Source: an uncultured bacterium (lineage in GTDB: Bacteria; Bacteroidota; Bacteroidia; Bacteroidales; Bacteroidaceae). Taken from it: a DNA stretch of 40,259 nt. Of the stretch, positions 17,069 to 27,409 are shown in pieces; position 1 is the stretch's first letter, and each line of letters begins with the position of its first letter. The stretch spans positions 1 to 40,259 of the forward strand of contig CAMBOH010000008.1 of assembly GCA_945869305.1 (NCBI GenBank). Reading direction: 5' to 3'. The translations under genes and the position numbers were made by a program. Below the pieces are notes generated by a model, which saw only the letters and a program-made list of their open reading frames with translations, was not told the origin of the DNA and did no database searches.

Positions 17069-19276
17069 ATGATCATGAACTTGCTTGACCGCATGAAATT
17101 CCCCTTTCGCAAGAACAAGGAGTTTCTTACGGTTCTGTATGATATATTGGGATTCTATCCCCACAACCTCGAAGTATACCGAGTGGCCTTCGCCCACAAG
17201 TCGCTGTCATACCACCGCGATGAGGCTGCCGGCAAGAAGGACTCACGAGGCAACAACCGCCGGCAACGCAGCGAAACGACCAGCAAGCCACTCAACAACG
17301 AAAGGCTCGAATATCTGGGCGACGCCGTGCTCGAAAGCATTGTCAGCGACATCCTGTTCAGACACTTCCCCAACAAGCGCGAAGGATTCCTCACCTCGAC
17401 ACGCAGCAAAATGGTGCAGCGCGACACGCTGAACAAGCTCGCCATTGCACTGGGGCTGGAAAAACTCATCCAGGCCGCACAGGGCACCGACATGAACCAC
17501 ACCAACATTGCGGGCAACGCCTTCGAAGCACTGATGGGAGCCATCTATCTCGACCGAGGCTACAAACACTGCCACTGGTTCATCAGCAACCGCGTGGTAG
17601 GCAGCCACATCGACATTGACGCACTGGCACACAAGGAGGTGAACTTCAAGAGCAAACTGCTGGAATGGAGCCAGAAGAACCGCATACAAATGAGCTTCCG
17701 CGACTCGCAGAACGACCAGAAGGAACGCGGATTCCAATCGGTCATCCTGCTCGAAGGAATCATCATGGGCCGCGGCATCGGACGGTCGAAGAAGGAGAGC
17801 CAGCAGGAAGCAGCCAAAGAAGCTCTCACCGCCATGCGTCGCGACGCCAAGTCCTACGACAGCATCTTCCGCGCCAAGGAGAAACGTACGGCCATGGAAG
17901 CCGAAGAGTCGTTTGCCCTACCTAAAATCGAGGAAATCGAAGAAGCCCTCAACCGCGAAAAACCACGGCGCAATGCCAAAGCCACCGCTCCAGTGCTTGA
18001 ACCGCAAAAAACGGCCGGACGGCGCAAGGATGCAGACAAAGCATACGACACGGCCTATGATGCCGAAGCTGACTTCGAAGTAATCGACACACCGCCCGCA
18101 CAGCCTGTGCTCACCGCTGCCGACTATGCCGCCAAGGGCCTTCCCATGCCGCCTTCTGAAGATGATGCGGACGAAGCCGAAGCATCGCAAGCTTCGCGCA
18201 GAAACCGCCGAGGCCGCAGCGGCAAGACCATGACCGAAGCACTCGACGAAGCTACCAAGGGCAAAAAGAAAACCGAGACGCGCAAGCCCAAGGCTGAGAA
18301 GCGCCCCACCGAAGCCGTGCAAACGCAAGGCGAAGTGCCCGCGATAGCTGAGACTCCCCAGTCTACAGCCAAAAAGCAGTCTTCGCTGCCCGAAGCCAAT
18401 CCTGTTCCCGTCGACCTCGAAGAGGTGGCACAAGCCATCCAGCAGGAAGTGGCTGGCGAAAGTACCGAAATCTTATCGGCACAACAGCCCGAGATGGTAG
18501 TGCAAGAGGCACTTTCTGAGCCGACTGCCGAAAAGAAGACCCAAGCCGTTCCCGCCGAAGCCTCTCACGAAGCCGAAACCGAAGAGCCCTTCCACATGGC
18601 TGTCGAGCAACCCGCCAAAGCCCAACCGGCCGACGCAGAAGAACGGGCCGACGCAGAAGAACCGGCTGACGCAGAAGAATCGGTTGGACTGGCCGAAGCC
18701 GAACAGACTGATGCAGAAGAACCGGCTGAGGTAACCGAACCAGCCGCCGAGGCCGAACCTGCTGACGCAGAAGAACCGGCTGACGCAGGAGAACAGGCTG
18801 AACTGGCCGAAGCCCCTGCCACAACACTTGGAAGCGATGAGGCAAACACCGCCTACGAGACCGACAGCCCTGTCACGGCTACTCCGCCCCAATCCCTCGA
18901 TGACAACGCACCCAAACCCAAGTTGCGTCACCTGAGCATCGACGATTTCGTGTTTGGCATCGACCCCGACGAACACAAGGAGCTAAGCCTTGACGAAGTG
19001 CCTGAACCCGAAGCACGCAAACCCCGCAAGCCCAACCGCCGCCGTCGCCGTCCGGCCTCGCATGCGGCCAAAGCCGAAGCTGCCGCAGCTGAAACTACAC
19101 CAACTACCGAAAAGGCCTCGTCTGGGCGCAAATCCTCGCCCAAACGAAAAGCACAAGCAGCCCAGGCCGAAACACAGCCAAGCGAACCGCGCACGGACAA
19201 ACCGCAGGCAGAAGGCAATGCCCGCAAACCACGCCGACGCCGGAAGCCATCGGCGGCCCCTTCTACCGAGGCATAA
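17069..19276 (+). CDS. rnc: Ribonuclease III with about 480-aa low-complexity Glu/Ala/Pro- and Lys/Arg-rich C-terminal extension
   Basis: NNERLEYLGDAVLESIVSDILF signature and dsRBD (VNFKSKLLEWSQKNRIQMSF...RGIGRSKKESQQEAAKEAL) within about the first 255 aa; tail has ADAEEPADAEE repeats and ends KPRKPNRRRRRP...ARKPRRRRKPS. Confidence 0.95.
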   Translation: MIMNLLDRMKFPFRKNKEFLTVLYDILGFYPHNLEVYRVAFAHKSLSYHRDEAAGKKDSRGNNRRQRSETTSKPLNNERLEYLGDAVLESIVSDILFRHFPNKREGFLTSTRSKMVQRDTLNKLAIALGLEKLIQAAQGTDMNHTNIAGNAFEALMGAIYLDRGYKHCHWFISNRVVGSHIDIDALAHKEVNFKSKLLEWSQKNRIQMSFRDSQNDQKERGFQSVILLEGIIMGRGIGRSKKESQQEAAKEALTAMRRDAKSYDSIFRAKEKRTAMEAEESFALPKIEEIEEALNREKPRRNAKATAPVLEPQKTAGRRKDADKAYDTAYDAEADFEVIDTPPAQPVLTAADYAAKGLPMPPSEDDADEAEASQASRRNRRGRSGKTMTEALDEATKGKKKTETRKPKAEKRPTEAVQTQGEVPAIAETPQSTAKKQSSLPEANPVPVDLEEVAQAIQQEVAGESTEILSAQQPEMVVQEALSEPTAEKKTQAVPAEASHEAETEEPFHMAVEQPAKAQPADAEERADAEEPADAEESVGLAEAEQTDAEEPAEVTEPAAEAEPADAEEPADAGEQAELAEAPATTLGSDEANTAYETDSPVTATPPQSLDDNAPKPKLRHLSIDDFVFGIDPDEHKELSLDEVPEPEARKPRKPNRRRRRPASHAAKAEAAAAETTPTTEKASSGRKSSPKRKAQAAQAETQPSEPRTDKPQAEGNARKPRRRRKPSAAPSTEA

Positions 19277-19299
19277 TACAACTTTATCATTTACCACCC

Positions 19300-19326
19300 A
19301 AAAGGCAGCCCCCCAGGCTGCCTTTT
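19300..19326 (+). terminator. Rho-independent-like terminator after rnc
   Basis: AAAAGGCAGCC-cccca-GGCTGCCTTTT, perfect 11-bp stem. Confidence 0.8.
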
Positions 19327-19393
19327 GCACATATAACGCGCATACAACCCAAAAAAGATGAGCGGTTTTATCCGTCACATCGCATTTAATTGC

Positions 19394-19401
19394 TACTTTT
19401 G
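19394..19401 (+). promoter_or_regulatory. -7 box TACTTTTG for pnp
   Basis: TAnnTTTG match 49 nt upstream of the pnp ATG; -33 element not clear. Confidence 0.55.
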
Positions 19402-19449
19402 CGCGATTTTCACAAGGTATACAGAAAAATCTTTTAAACAAATCATTCG

Positions 19450-21669
19450 ATGAACGTGATAACCAAAACCGTTTCGTTGCCCGATGGACGCACCATCAGC
19501 ATCGAAACCGGCAAACTGGCCAAGCAAGCCGATGGTGCCGTCATGCTGCGCATGAACAACACCATGCTGTTGGCCACCGTTTGTGCCGCCAAGACAGCAC
19601 AGCCCGGCACAGACTTCATGCCGTTGCAGTGCGACTACAAAGAAAAGTATAGTGCAGCCGGCCGTTTTCCCGGCGGCTTCACCAAGCGCGAAGGCCGCGC
19701 CGGTGACTACGAAATCCTGACCTCCCGTCTCGTTGACCGTGCGCTCCGTCCCCTCTTCCCCTCCGACTACCACTGCGAGGTATACGTCAATATCACGCTC
19801 TTCTCGGCCGATGGTGTCGATATGCCCGACGCATTGGCCGGCTTTGCCGCATCGGCCGCACTGGCAGCCAGCGACATACCCTTCGAAGGCCCCATATCGG
19901 AAGTACGCGTAGCCCGCGTAGCCGGTGAGTATGTGGTGAACCCCACCTTCAGCCAGCTCGAAGAAGCCGACATGGACATCATGGTCGGAGCCACCGAAGA
20001 GAACATCATGATGGTTGAAGGCGAAATGGACGAAGTGCCCGAAAGCGCACTGCTCGAAGCACTCAAAGTGGCACACGAAGCCATCAAGCCCATGTGCCAG
20101 CTCCAGAAGGAACTGTCCAAGGAACTCGGCACCGACGTGAAACGCGAATACGACGACGAGGTGAACGACGAAGAACTCCGCCAGCAAGTAAAGGACGAGT
20201 GCTACGCTCCCGCCTACGCCATCGCCGAAGCCGGCGACCACGACAAGCACCAGCGCGAAGAGGCCTTTACCAAAATACGCGAAGACTTCAAGGAACGCTA
20301 TGCCGCTGCTCACGCCGAACTCACTCCCGAAGAACTGGAAGAGAAGAACGCACTGGTTGACCGCTACTACCACGATGTGGAGCGCGATGCCATGCGCCGC
20401 TGCATCCTGGATGAAGGCAAACGACTCGACGGTCGTGGCACGACAGACATTCGCCCTATCTGGTGTGAAGTGTCTCCGCTGCCCATGCCTCACGGCTCAG
20501 CCATCTTCACCCGTGGCGAAACCCAGGCTCTGGCCACTGCCACTCTCGGCACCAAGCTCGATGAGAAGATGGTCGACGACGTACTCGACAAGAGCTACAT
20601 GCGCTTCCTGCTCCACTACAACTTTCCTCCCTTCTCTACTGGCGAAGCCAAGGCACAGCGCGGCGTGGGCCGTCGCGAAATCGGTCACGGACACCTCGCC
20701 TGGCGCGCACTGAAGGGACAGATTCCTGCCGATTATCCCTACACCATCCGCGTGGTGAGCGACATTCTCGAATCGAACGGTTCCTCGTCAATGGCCACCG
20801 TCTGCGCCGGAACGCTCGCCCTGATGGATGCCGGTGTACCCATCAAGTCACCCGTAAGCGGCATCGCCATGGGCCTCATCAAGAACCCCGGTGAAGAGAA
20901 GTACGCCGTGCTCTCCGACATCCTCGGCGACGAAGACCACCTCGGCGACATGGACTTCAAGACCACTGGTACGGCCAAGGGTCTCACTGCCACCCAGATG
21001 GACATCAAGTGCGACGGTCTCTCCTACGAAATCCTCGAAAAGGCACTCGACCAAGCCAAGCAGGCCCGCGAGCACATCCTCGGCAAGCTGCTTGAAACGA
21101 TGCCCGAACCGCGTCCCGAACTCAAGCCCCACGTACCACGCATCGAAGCCTTCGAAATTCCCAAGGAATTCATCGGTGCCGTCATTGGCCCGGGCGGAAA
21201 GATTATCCAGGGTATGCAGGAGGACACGGGTGCCACCATCACCATCGACGAAGAAGACGGTGTGGGCAAGGTTCAGGTGAGCGGTCCGAACAAGGAAAGC
21301 ATCGATGCCGCTGTAGCCAAAATCCGTGCTATCGTAGCCATTCCCGAAGTAGGCGAAGTATACGATGCCAAGGTAGTGAGCATCATGCCCTACGGTTGCT
21401 TCGTAGAGTTCATGCCGGGCAAGGAAGGCCTGCTCCACATCTCCGAAATAGCTTGGAAGCGTCTTGAGACAGTCGAAGAGGCTGGCATCAAGGAAGGCGA
21501 CAAGATCCAGGTGAAGCTGCTCGAAATCGACGAAAAGACCGGCAAGTTCCGCCTGTCACACCGCGTGCTGGAGGAGAAGCCCGAAGGATGGGAAGACCGT
21601 CCCGCCCGTCGTCCGCGCCGTGAAGGCGGTGCTGAAGGCCGAGGTCCCCGCCGTCCGCGTCACGAATAA
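19450..21669 (+). CDS. pnp: Polynucleotide phosphorylase
   Basis: Two RNase PH domains ([57 protein letters not shown]), KH ([25 protein letters not shown]), S1 ([30 protein letters not shown]), RG-rich basic C-terminus. Confidence 0.98.
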   Translation: MNVITKTVSLPDGRTISIETGKLAKQADGAVMLRMNNTMLLATVCAAKTAQPGTDFMPLQCDYKEKYSAAGRFPGGFTKREGRAGDYEILTSRLVDRALRPLFPSDYHCEVYVNITLFSADGVDMPDALAGFAASAALAASDIPFEGPISEVRVARVAGEYVVNPTFSQLEEADMDIMVGATEENIMMVEGEMDEVPESALLEALKVAHEAIKPMCQLQKELSKELGTDVKREYDDEVNDEELRQQVKDECYAPAYAIAEAGDHDKHQREEAFTKIREDFKERYAAAHAELTPEELEEKNALVDRYYHDVERDAMRRCILDEGKRLDGRGTTDIRPIWCEVSPLPMPHGSAIFTRGETQALATATLGTKLDEKMVDDVLDKSYMRFLLHYNFPPFSTGEAKAQRGVGRREIGHGHLAWRALKGQIPADYPYTIRVVSDILESNGSSSMATVCAGTLALMDAGVPIKSPVSGIAMGLIKNPGEEKYAVLSDILGDEDHLGDMDFKTTGTAKGLTATQMDIKCDGLSYEILEKALDQAKQAREHILGKLLETMPEPRPELKPHVPRIEAFEIPKEFIGAVIGPGGKIIQGMQEDTGATITIDEEDGVGKVQVSGPNKESIDAAVAKIRAIVAIPEVGEVYDAKVVSIMPYGCFVEFMPGKEGLLHISEIAWKRLETVEEAGIKEGDKIQVKLLEIDEKTGKFRLSHRVLEEKPEGWEDRPARRPRREGGAEGRGPRRPRHE

Positions 21670-21701
21670 CCAGACAGCCACATAACCCAATCCCATGCAT
21701 A

Positions 21702-21744
21702 GAATAGGGGAGGAAACGTCCACACGGCGTTTCCTCCCCTATTC
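21702..21744 (+). terminator. Strong stem-loop downstream of pnp
   Basis: GAATAGGGGAGGAAACG (21702-21718) / CGTTTCCTCCCCTATTC (21728-21744), perfect 17-bp stem. Confidence 0.75.
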
Positions 21745-21914
21745 ATATATGCGCAAGCCCGCAAACCGCAAACGGCTTGATTCTTGGGCCTAAGACAGAC
21801 TGTGATGAGCAGGAAACATCGAAAAGAACAACGGTTTGGTCGAAAAATAGCCCGAAAACACGATAAAGCATAAAATATCCAAACAAGAAGTCAACATTCC
21901 TTCAAGAAAATGTC

Positions 21915-21922
21915 TACCTTTG
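21915..21922 (+). promoter_or_regulatory. -7 box TACCTTTG upstream of the Omp28-like gene
   Basis: TAnnTTTG match; -33 element unclear. Confidence 0.45.
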
Positions 21923-22009
21923 CCAACTATAAAAGTACATGGTCTGACGAGCCTTCGACTCTATGATTCTTCTTGTACACGCTACAACATTCTACAACAC
22001 ACGCAGTTT

Positions 22010-23782
22010 ATGATCCGAAGATTACTCACATTCATCCTTCTGTTTCTCGCCTGCCTCATGCAGACACTGTCGGCCCAAACCACCCTGCGCTTGGGCTATT
22101 GTCCAGACGAAATTTCCGACCAAGCCTCCTACCTGATGCTCAATCCGAGTAGCGAGGTGCGATTCCGTGCCGCCATCATCCTGCCCGCCTCACGCATGCA
22201 GTCACTGAAGGGAGCGAAGCTCACCAAGATTCGTGTAGGAGCACCCGCAGGCATGACAGGATGGTATGTGACACTGCGCAACGCACTCACTTCGTCGGCT
22301 CTCATCAAGACCATCGACCTGCCAACCACAGTCGAGGGCTGGAATGAAGTCACACTGCCCGAACCCTTTGAAATCACGGGCGAAGACCTCGTGGTGTACT
22401 ATGCCGGGAAACTGCCTGCCGGAAAAGGGCTGTTGCTCGACGGACAGGCCAATCCGAACGGCTGCTACATCCATGACGGTGTCGACTGGGTCAACGCCTA
22501 CGACTATGGCTACAACTCGCTCAGCCTGCAGGCCGAAGTGGAGGTCGAGGGCGAAGTACCCGCAAGCGACCTCGCTATCGAGAGCTGCAGCTTCCAGCCC
22601 CAGTTCTGCCACATTGGCGATGAGGTCAGTGTCAAGTTCCGTGTGGCCAACTACGGATTCACCGAAGCTTCCCTGCCCGCACTCACCTACAGCCTGAACG
22701 GTGGCGAACAGCACACGCTGCAGCCCGAAGGCTCGCTGCCGGCAAGCGGATTTGCCGACCTCGAAGTGAAGCTGCCTACCGACGGATGCACCGACGGCTA
22801 TAACCCGCTCACTGCCAGCATCGACCTGACCGACGGCAACCCCGACAACAACCGCATTGAAGCACAGCTTCCCTGCTATGCCACGGCCTATCCGCGCAAG
22901 TCGCTCATCGAGCACTTCACCACGCTGCCCTGCGTGAACTGCCCCTACGGGCTGAACGTGCTTCGCGGACTCGTATCGGGCCGCACAGACTACGTGTGGG
23001 TGGCTCACCACGTGGGCTACATGACCGACGAACTCACCGTGAACGACTCCTACAAGGTGTCGTCGATAGTGGGTGTGAACGGTGCACCCATGGCCTGCTT
23101 CGACCGTACCGTATTGCCGGGACTGTCTTCGAACACTGCGGCCGCCTTCTCCATTGGCTACACCAACCCGGCATACGGCAAAGAGGCACTGAGCCCCTAC
23201 CTCGACCAGTGCACCTCGATTCCCGCATTCGTCTCGGTCAACCTCAATTGTACCTTCGACACCGCCACACGCCAGCTCGACGTAACTGTAGAGGGCGAAC
23301 GCGGTGCCCTGCTCGACCTGTTCTATCCCAAGCAGAACCTCAGCGTGTGGATCGTTGAGGACCAGGTCGAAACGGTCGACAAGCAGAAGGGCAGCGGTGA
23401 CCAGGAGCACGACAACGTGTTCCGTGCCACGCTCACTCCCATGCTCGGCGATGCCATAGAGTGGCAGGACAATGCCTACAGCCGCTCCTTCAGCTACACC
23501 CTACCCGAGGCATGGAAGCCTGAGCATGTGCGCGTAGTTGCCCTCGTGAACCGTCCCGACGAAGGTGACGGAACAGCCGAACAGGTGCTCAACGTCAACC
23601 AGTTTGCGCTCGTCGACTGCCTCGCAGCCATCAACGACGCTACGGCCAGCCCTGCCAACGAGCGCCGCGAATACTTCGACCTGCAAGGCCGCAAGCTCGC
23701 CGCACCTGCCTCAGGCACATACATCGAGCGCATCAGCTCCCCCGCCGGCGTGAGCAGCCACGTCAGAGTCAGCAGGCAGTAG
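22010..23782 (+). CDS. Secreted Omp28-like protein with C-terminal sorting-like motif
   Basis: Signal peptide MIRRLLTFILLFLACLMQTLSAQ; KSLIEHFTTLPCVNCPYGLNVLRGL...WVAHHVGYMTDELTVNDSY (Omp28/thioredoxin-fold-like); C-terminal REYFDLQGRKLAAPASGTYIERI; start trimmed from 21920. Confidence 0.75.
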   Translation: MIRRLLTFILLFLACLMQTLSAQTTLRLGYCPDEISDQASYLMLNPSSEVRFRAAIILPASRMQSLKGAKLTKIRVGAPAGMTGWYVTLRNALTSSALIKTIDLPTTVEGWNEVTLPEPFEITGEDLVVYYAGKLPAGKGLLLDGQANPNGCYIHDGVDWVNAYDYGYNSLSLQAEVEVEGEVPASDLAIESCSFQPQFCHIGDEVSVKFRVANYGFTEASLPALTYSLNGGEQHTLQPEGSLPASGFADLEVKLPTDGCTDGYNPLTASIDLTDGNPDNNRIEAQLPCYATAYPRKSLIEHFTTLPCVNCPYGLNVLRGLVSGRTDYVWVAHHVGYMTDELTVNDSYKVSSIVGVNGAPMACFDRTVLPGLSSNTAAAFSIGYTNPAYGKEALSPYLDQCTSIPAFVSVNLNCTFDTATRQLDVTVEGERGALLDLFYPKQNLSVWIVEDQVETVDKQKGSGDQEHDNVFRATLTPMLGDAIEWQDNAYSRSFSYTLPEAWKPEHVRVVALVNRPDEGDGTAEQVLNVNQFALVDCLAAINDATASPANERREYFDLQGRKLAAPASGTYIERISSPAGVSSHVRVSRQ

Positions 23783-23824
23783 CCCCCTCCCAGCCAATCC
23801 ATTATTCACCCAAACAAATAACTT

Positions 23825-25558
23825 ATGAAAAAATCTTTACTTACTTTGGGCCTCGCCCTCTGTGGTGCAGGCATGGGCTTCGCCCAGAACGCCGGCGTGA
23901 TTTATGAAGGTGTGTTCTTCACCAGTGCATCGCCCAACGGCAACTGGCTCGGCCACAACATGGAAAATGCAGCCCTCATCTACGACCGCAGTACTCAGAA
24001 GGAGTACGTATTTTTCGATGAGACCTACGTGGGTGGCTACTTCATCGGCTACGGTCACAGCGTTACGAACAACGGTATGTTCGTAGGTTCCGTGCAGGAA
24101 GCCAACGAAGAAGCCGCATGGGGCAGCTATGCCGATGCCGCCTACTTCAAGGACGGCGAATGGGTGAAGCTCCCGCAGCTTTCAGGTCGTGAACTCGGTG
24201 TGAACAGCGTCAATGCCGTAACCCCCGACGAATGGCGCATGTGTGGTGCACAGGGTCCCGAAGGTGCCAAGTTCGGCAAGGACAACCTGATGCTCTACCC
24301 CGTCATCTGGACGAAGAACGCCGAGGGCAACTATGATATTCAGACTCTGCCCTATCCCGAAAAGGACTTCTCGGGCCGTGCTCCCCAGTATGTAACAGCC
24401 ATGGACATCTCGGCCGACGGCAAGACCATCGTGGGTCAGGTCATGGACTGCTCGGGCTTCTACTGCTACCCCATTCTCTACCAGCAGGACGCAAACGGCG
24501 AGTGGAGCTACCGCACCTTCGGCACCAGCCTGCTCTGGGACGAATCGCGCCTCGGTGAGCTGCCCGTGCTGCCCGAACAGCCCAGCTATCCCAATGTCGA
24601 TGACTACCTCTCGGCCGAAGACCTCGCCGCCTATCAGGCAGCCGAAGACTACTACTACGAGTGCCTTAACAAGTGCCAATCGGGCGACATGGACTGGAGC
24701 GAACTGCCTCTCTACCCCTCGAAGAACGAATACATCAGCGACGAAACCAAGCTCGCCGAGTACAACGCTGCAATAGACAAGTACAACGAAGAGAACAACG
24801 CCTGGTACGAGGTCTACATGGAGTTTGAAGAAAAACTCGCTGAAATCACCACTGGTGCCAGCTTCGTGTTCAACAACCTGAAGATTTCGCCCAACGGCAA
24901 GTATGCACTCTACGACATCTCCGCTCCCGACCCCAACGGTGATCCTGACGCCTGGGTCCCCGAAATGATCTACCAGAACGGCGTGTTCGACCTCAGCGCT
25001 GCCGAACCCACCATGTTCAGCAACAGCTCGACCGACAAGGTTTCGAACGCCATCTACGACAACGGCATGTTCATCGCCTGCTCTCCCACCGGCAGCTACA
25101 GCCGCAGCTCCTATGTAGGTCATGTAGGCCAGGACGAAATGAAGCCCGTTGAAGAATATCTGGCTGAAGCAGGCGAAACCGCTGCAGCCGACTTCATCAA
25201 GGAAAACTGCGTGTTCGACATGGTCGACTACGTATGGAACGAAGAGACCGGCATGTATGAAGAAGTCACCATCCCCGGCGCGCTTATCAGCGGTACTGGT
25301 TTCTTCACCTCTGAGGGCAAGACCTACGTTTCCTGGTTCCAGGACCCCGCCAGCTACAGCCTCTGCTCATTGGTACTCGACCTCGCTAACCCTGTAGCCG
25401 GCATCCACAATGCTGTGGCAGCCGAAGGCGAAGGCAACGTGATTGGCCGCGAATACTACAACCTGCAGGGCCAGCGCATCGCAGCTCCCACCCAGGGCGT
25501 ATACCTCGAAAAGGTGCTCACCGACAAGGGCGTAGTAACCTACAAGCGCATGAAGTAA
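23825..25558 (+). CDS. Secreted repeat (HAF/beta-propeller-like) protein with C-terminal sorting-like motif
   Basis: Signal peptide MKKSLLTLGLALCGAGMGFAQ; NNGMFVGSVQEA, AMDISADGKTIVGQVMD, KISPNGKYALYDIS; C-terminal REYYNLQGQRIAAPTQGVYLEKVLTDKGVVTYKRMK. Confidence 0.65.
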   Translation: MKKSLLTLGLALCGAGMGFAQNAGVIYEGVFFTSASPNGNWLGHNMENAALIYDRSTQKEYVFFDETYVGGYFIGYGHSVTNNGMFVGSVQEANEEAAWGSYADAAYFKDGEWVKLPQLSGRELGVNSVNAVTPDEWRMCGAQGPEGAKFGKDNLMLYPVIWTKNAEGNYDIQTLPYPEKDFSGRAPQYVTAMDISADGKTIVGQVMDCSGFYCYPILYQQDANGEWSYRTFGTSLLWDESRLGELPVLPEQPSYPNVDDYLSAEDLAAYQAAEDYYYECLNKCQSGDMDWSELPLYPSKNEYISDETKLAEYNAAIDKYNEENNAWYEVYMEFEEKLAEITTGASFVFNNLKISPNGKYALYDISAPDPNGDPDAWVPEMIYQNGVFDLSAAEPTMFSNSSTDKVSNAIYDNGMFIACSPTGSYSRSSYVGHVGQDEMKPVEEYLAEAGETAAADFIKENCVFDMVDYVWNEETGMYEEVTIPGALISGTGFFTSEGKTYVSWFQDPASYSLCSLVLDLANPVAGIHNAVAAEGEGNVIGREYYNLQGQRIAAPTQGVYLEKVLTDKGVVTYKRMK

Positions 25559-25582
25559 ACTCTCCTCACACACACCTTACAC

Positions 25583-25613
25583 AAGCAGGCCCTCCCATCG
25601 GGAGGGCCTGCTT
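25583..25613 (+). terminator. Terminator after the 23825-25558 gene
   Basis: AAGCAGGCCCTCCC-atc-GGGAGGGCCTGCTT, perfect 14-bp stem. Confidence 0.85.
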
Positions 25614-25720
25614 TGCGTTTGGGGGATTTTGAAACATTCGTCCGGACAACCAAGGGAGACAATCCGCCACTGCACATCCGCAGCCTTGCTGCCTTGCTGC
25701 CCAACATGTCCCAGCCGGCA

Positions 25721-25767
25721 CTGACGCAAAGGAGGAAGGCTTCTGTAGCCCTCCTCCTTTGCGTCAG
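25721..25767 (-). terminator. Terminator stem-loop overlapping the nadB stop codon
   Basis: CTGACGCAAAGGAGG (25721-25735) / CCTCCTTTGCGTCAG (25753-25767), perfect 15-bp arms. Confidence 0.65.
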
Positions 25768-27353
25768 TTCTGGTCGTAGGCGTGTTTGGGATAGTCTATC
25801 GTGTAGTGTAACCCGCGGCTTTCCTTGCGTTCCATGGCCTGGCGGGTGATGAGATAGCCCACGTTGATGAGGTTGCGGAGCTCGCAGATGTCACGCGTGG
25901 CCTTGACGCGCTTGAAGAGTTCCTCTGTTTCTTCATAGAGCAGGTCGAGGCGGGTCCAGGCACGACGCAGACGGAGGTTGCTGCGCACAATGCCGACGTA
26001 GGACGACATGACCTGACACACCTCCTTGGCATCCTGCGCGATGAGCACCTTTTCCTCGTTGGAGAGCGTGCCTTCATCGTTCCATTCGGGCACATCCGTG
26101 TTCAGCTCATACTCGCCGATGTGCTCCAGCGAATGTCTGGCGGCGGCATCGGCATAGACTACGGCCTCGATCAGCGAATTGGAGGCCAGACGGTTGCCAC
26201 CGTGTAAGCCGGTGCAGGCACATTCGCCCACGGCATAGAGCCGCTTGATGGTGGAACAGGCGTTGAGGTCCACCTTGATTCCGCCGCAGAGGTAGTGGGC
26301 GCAAGGGGCCACGGGTATGTACTGGCGGGTGATGTCGATGCCGATGGAGAGGCACTTCTGGTAGATATTGGGGAAGTGGCGCTTGGTCTCTTCGGGGTCT
26401 TTGTGGGTCACATCGAGACACACGTGGTCGAGTCCGTGAATCTTCATCTCCTTGTCGATAGCGCGTGCCACGATGTCGCGCGGTGCGAGCGAGAGCCGCT
26501 TGTCGTACTTCTGCATGAACTCCTCTCCGTTGGGGAGACGCAGGATGCCTCCATATCCGCGCATGGCCTCGGTGATAAGATAGGCGGGGTGGGTCTCCCC
26601 CGGGTGGAACAGGGCCGTAGGGTGGAACTGTATGAACTCCATGTCCTTCACCGTGGCTTTGGCGCGGTAAGCCATGGCTATGCCGTCGCCTGTGGCGATG
26701 TTGGGGTTGGTGGTCGAGGCGTACACGGCACCGCAACCGCCCGTGCAGAGCACGGTGACGCGCGATAGGAAGGTGTCAATCTTGCCCGTGTCAGGGTCGA
26801 GCACATAAGCTCCGTAACACTCAATGTCGGGGGTGCGTCGGGTCACTTCCACTCCCAGATGGTGCTGCGTGATGATTTCCACGGCGAAATGGTTTTCGAG
26901 CACGGTAATCATGCGGTTGGCCCTGACGGTCTCAATCAGTCCGCGCTGTATTTCGAAGCCTGTGTCATCGGCATGGTGCAAGATGCGGAACTCCGAATGG
27001 CCTCCTTCGCGATGGAGGTCGAAGTCTCCGGCTTCGTTCTTGTCGAAGTTAACTCCCCACTCCACGAGCCGTTTGATGCCATCGGGTGCGTTCCTCACCA
27101 CCTGCTCCACAGCGCGGGGGTCCGAAATGTAGTCGCCCGCCACCATAGTGTCCTTGATGTGTTTCTCGAAATTGTCGACCTCGAGATTAGTCACCGAGGC
27201 AATGCCGCCCTGTGCTTTGGCCGTGTTGGCCTCTTCGAGTGTCGTTTTGCAAACCAAGGCCACCTTACCTTTGCCCGAAGCAGCCACCTGAAGGGCGTAA
27301 CTCATTCCGGCCACGCCGGAACCAATCACCAGAAAATCAAATTTGCGTATCAT
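25764..27353 (-). CDS. nadB: L-aspartate oxidase
   Basis: MIRKFDFLVIGSGVAGMSYALQVA (FAD-binding), TTLEEANTAKAQGGIASV, HREGGHSEFRILHHADDTG, YAVGECACTGLHGGNRLASNSLIEAVVYA; start trimmed from 27485. Confidence 0.96.
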   Translation of the reverse strand: MIRKFDFLVIGSGVAGMSYALQVAASGKGKVALVCKTTLEEANTAKAQGGIASVTNLEVDNFEKHIKDTMVAGDYISDPRAVEQVVRNAPDGIKRLVEWGVNFDKNEAGDFDLHREGGHSEFRILHHADDTGFEIQRGLIETVRANRMITVLENHFAVEIITQHHLGVEVTRRTPDIECYGAYVLDPDTGKIDTFLSRVTVLCTGGCGAVYASTTNPNIATGDGIAMAYRAKATVKDMEFIQFHPTALFHPGETHPAYLITEAMRGYGGILRLPNGEEFMQKYDKRLSLAPRDIVARAIDKEMKIHGLDHVCLDVTHKDPEETKRHFPNIYQKCLSIGIDITRQYIPVAPCAHYLCGGIKVDLNACSTIKRLYAVGECACTGLHGGNRLASNSLIEAVVYADAAARHSLEHIGEYELNTDVPEWNDEGTLSNEEKVLIAQDAKEVCQVMSSYVGIVRSNLRLRRAWTRLDLLYEETEELFKRVKATRDICELRNLINVGYLITRQAMERKESRGLHYTIDYPKHAYDQN

Positions 27354-27379
27354 CTGTGCGTGAATGTGTTTTGCAGCGG

Positions 27380-27409
27380 CAAAGATAGTGCAAGTGAGAG
27401 CAAAGCAAA
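27380..27409 (-). promoter_or_regulatory. Promoter for nadB embedded in the first 82-bp repeat unit
   Basis: On the minus strand TTTG-N18-TATCTTTG (27409..27380), 27 nt upstream of the nadB start. Confidence 0.6.

Noticed and set aside
18630-18850. Frameshift or gene fusion explaining the RNase III tail
   Set aside because: The frame is continuous from catalytic domain to stop at 19276 with consistent codon usage; no internal start or break is evident, though long-read confirmation is worthwhile.
22202-23410. 402-aa minus-strand ORF opposite the Omp28-like gene (and similar long antisense ORFs at 19393-20493, 32391-33653, 34011-34871, 34932-35792, 24182-25123)
   Set aside because: Antisense of confidently coding genes; no domains, no promoter support.
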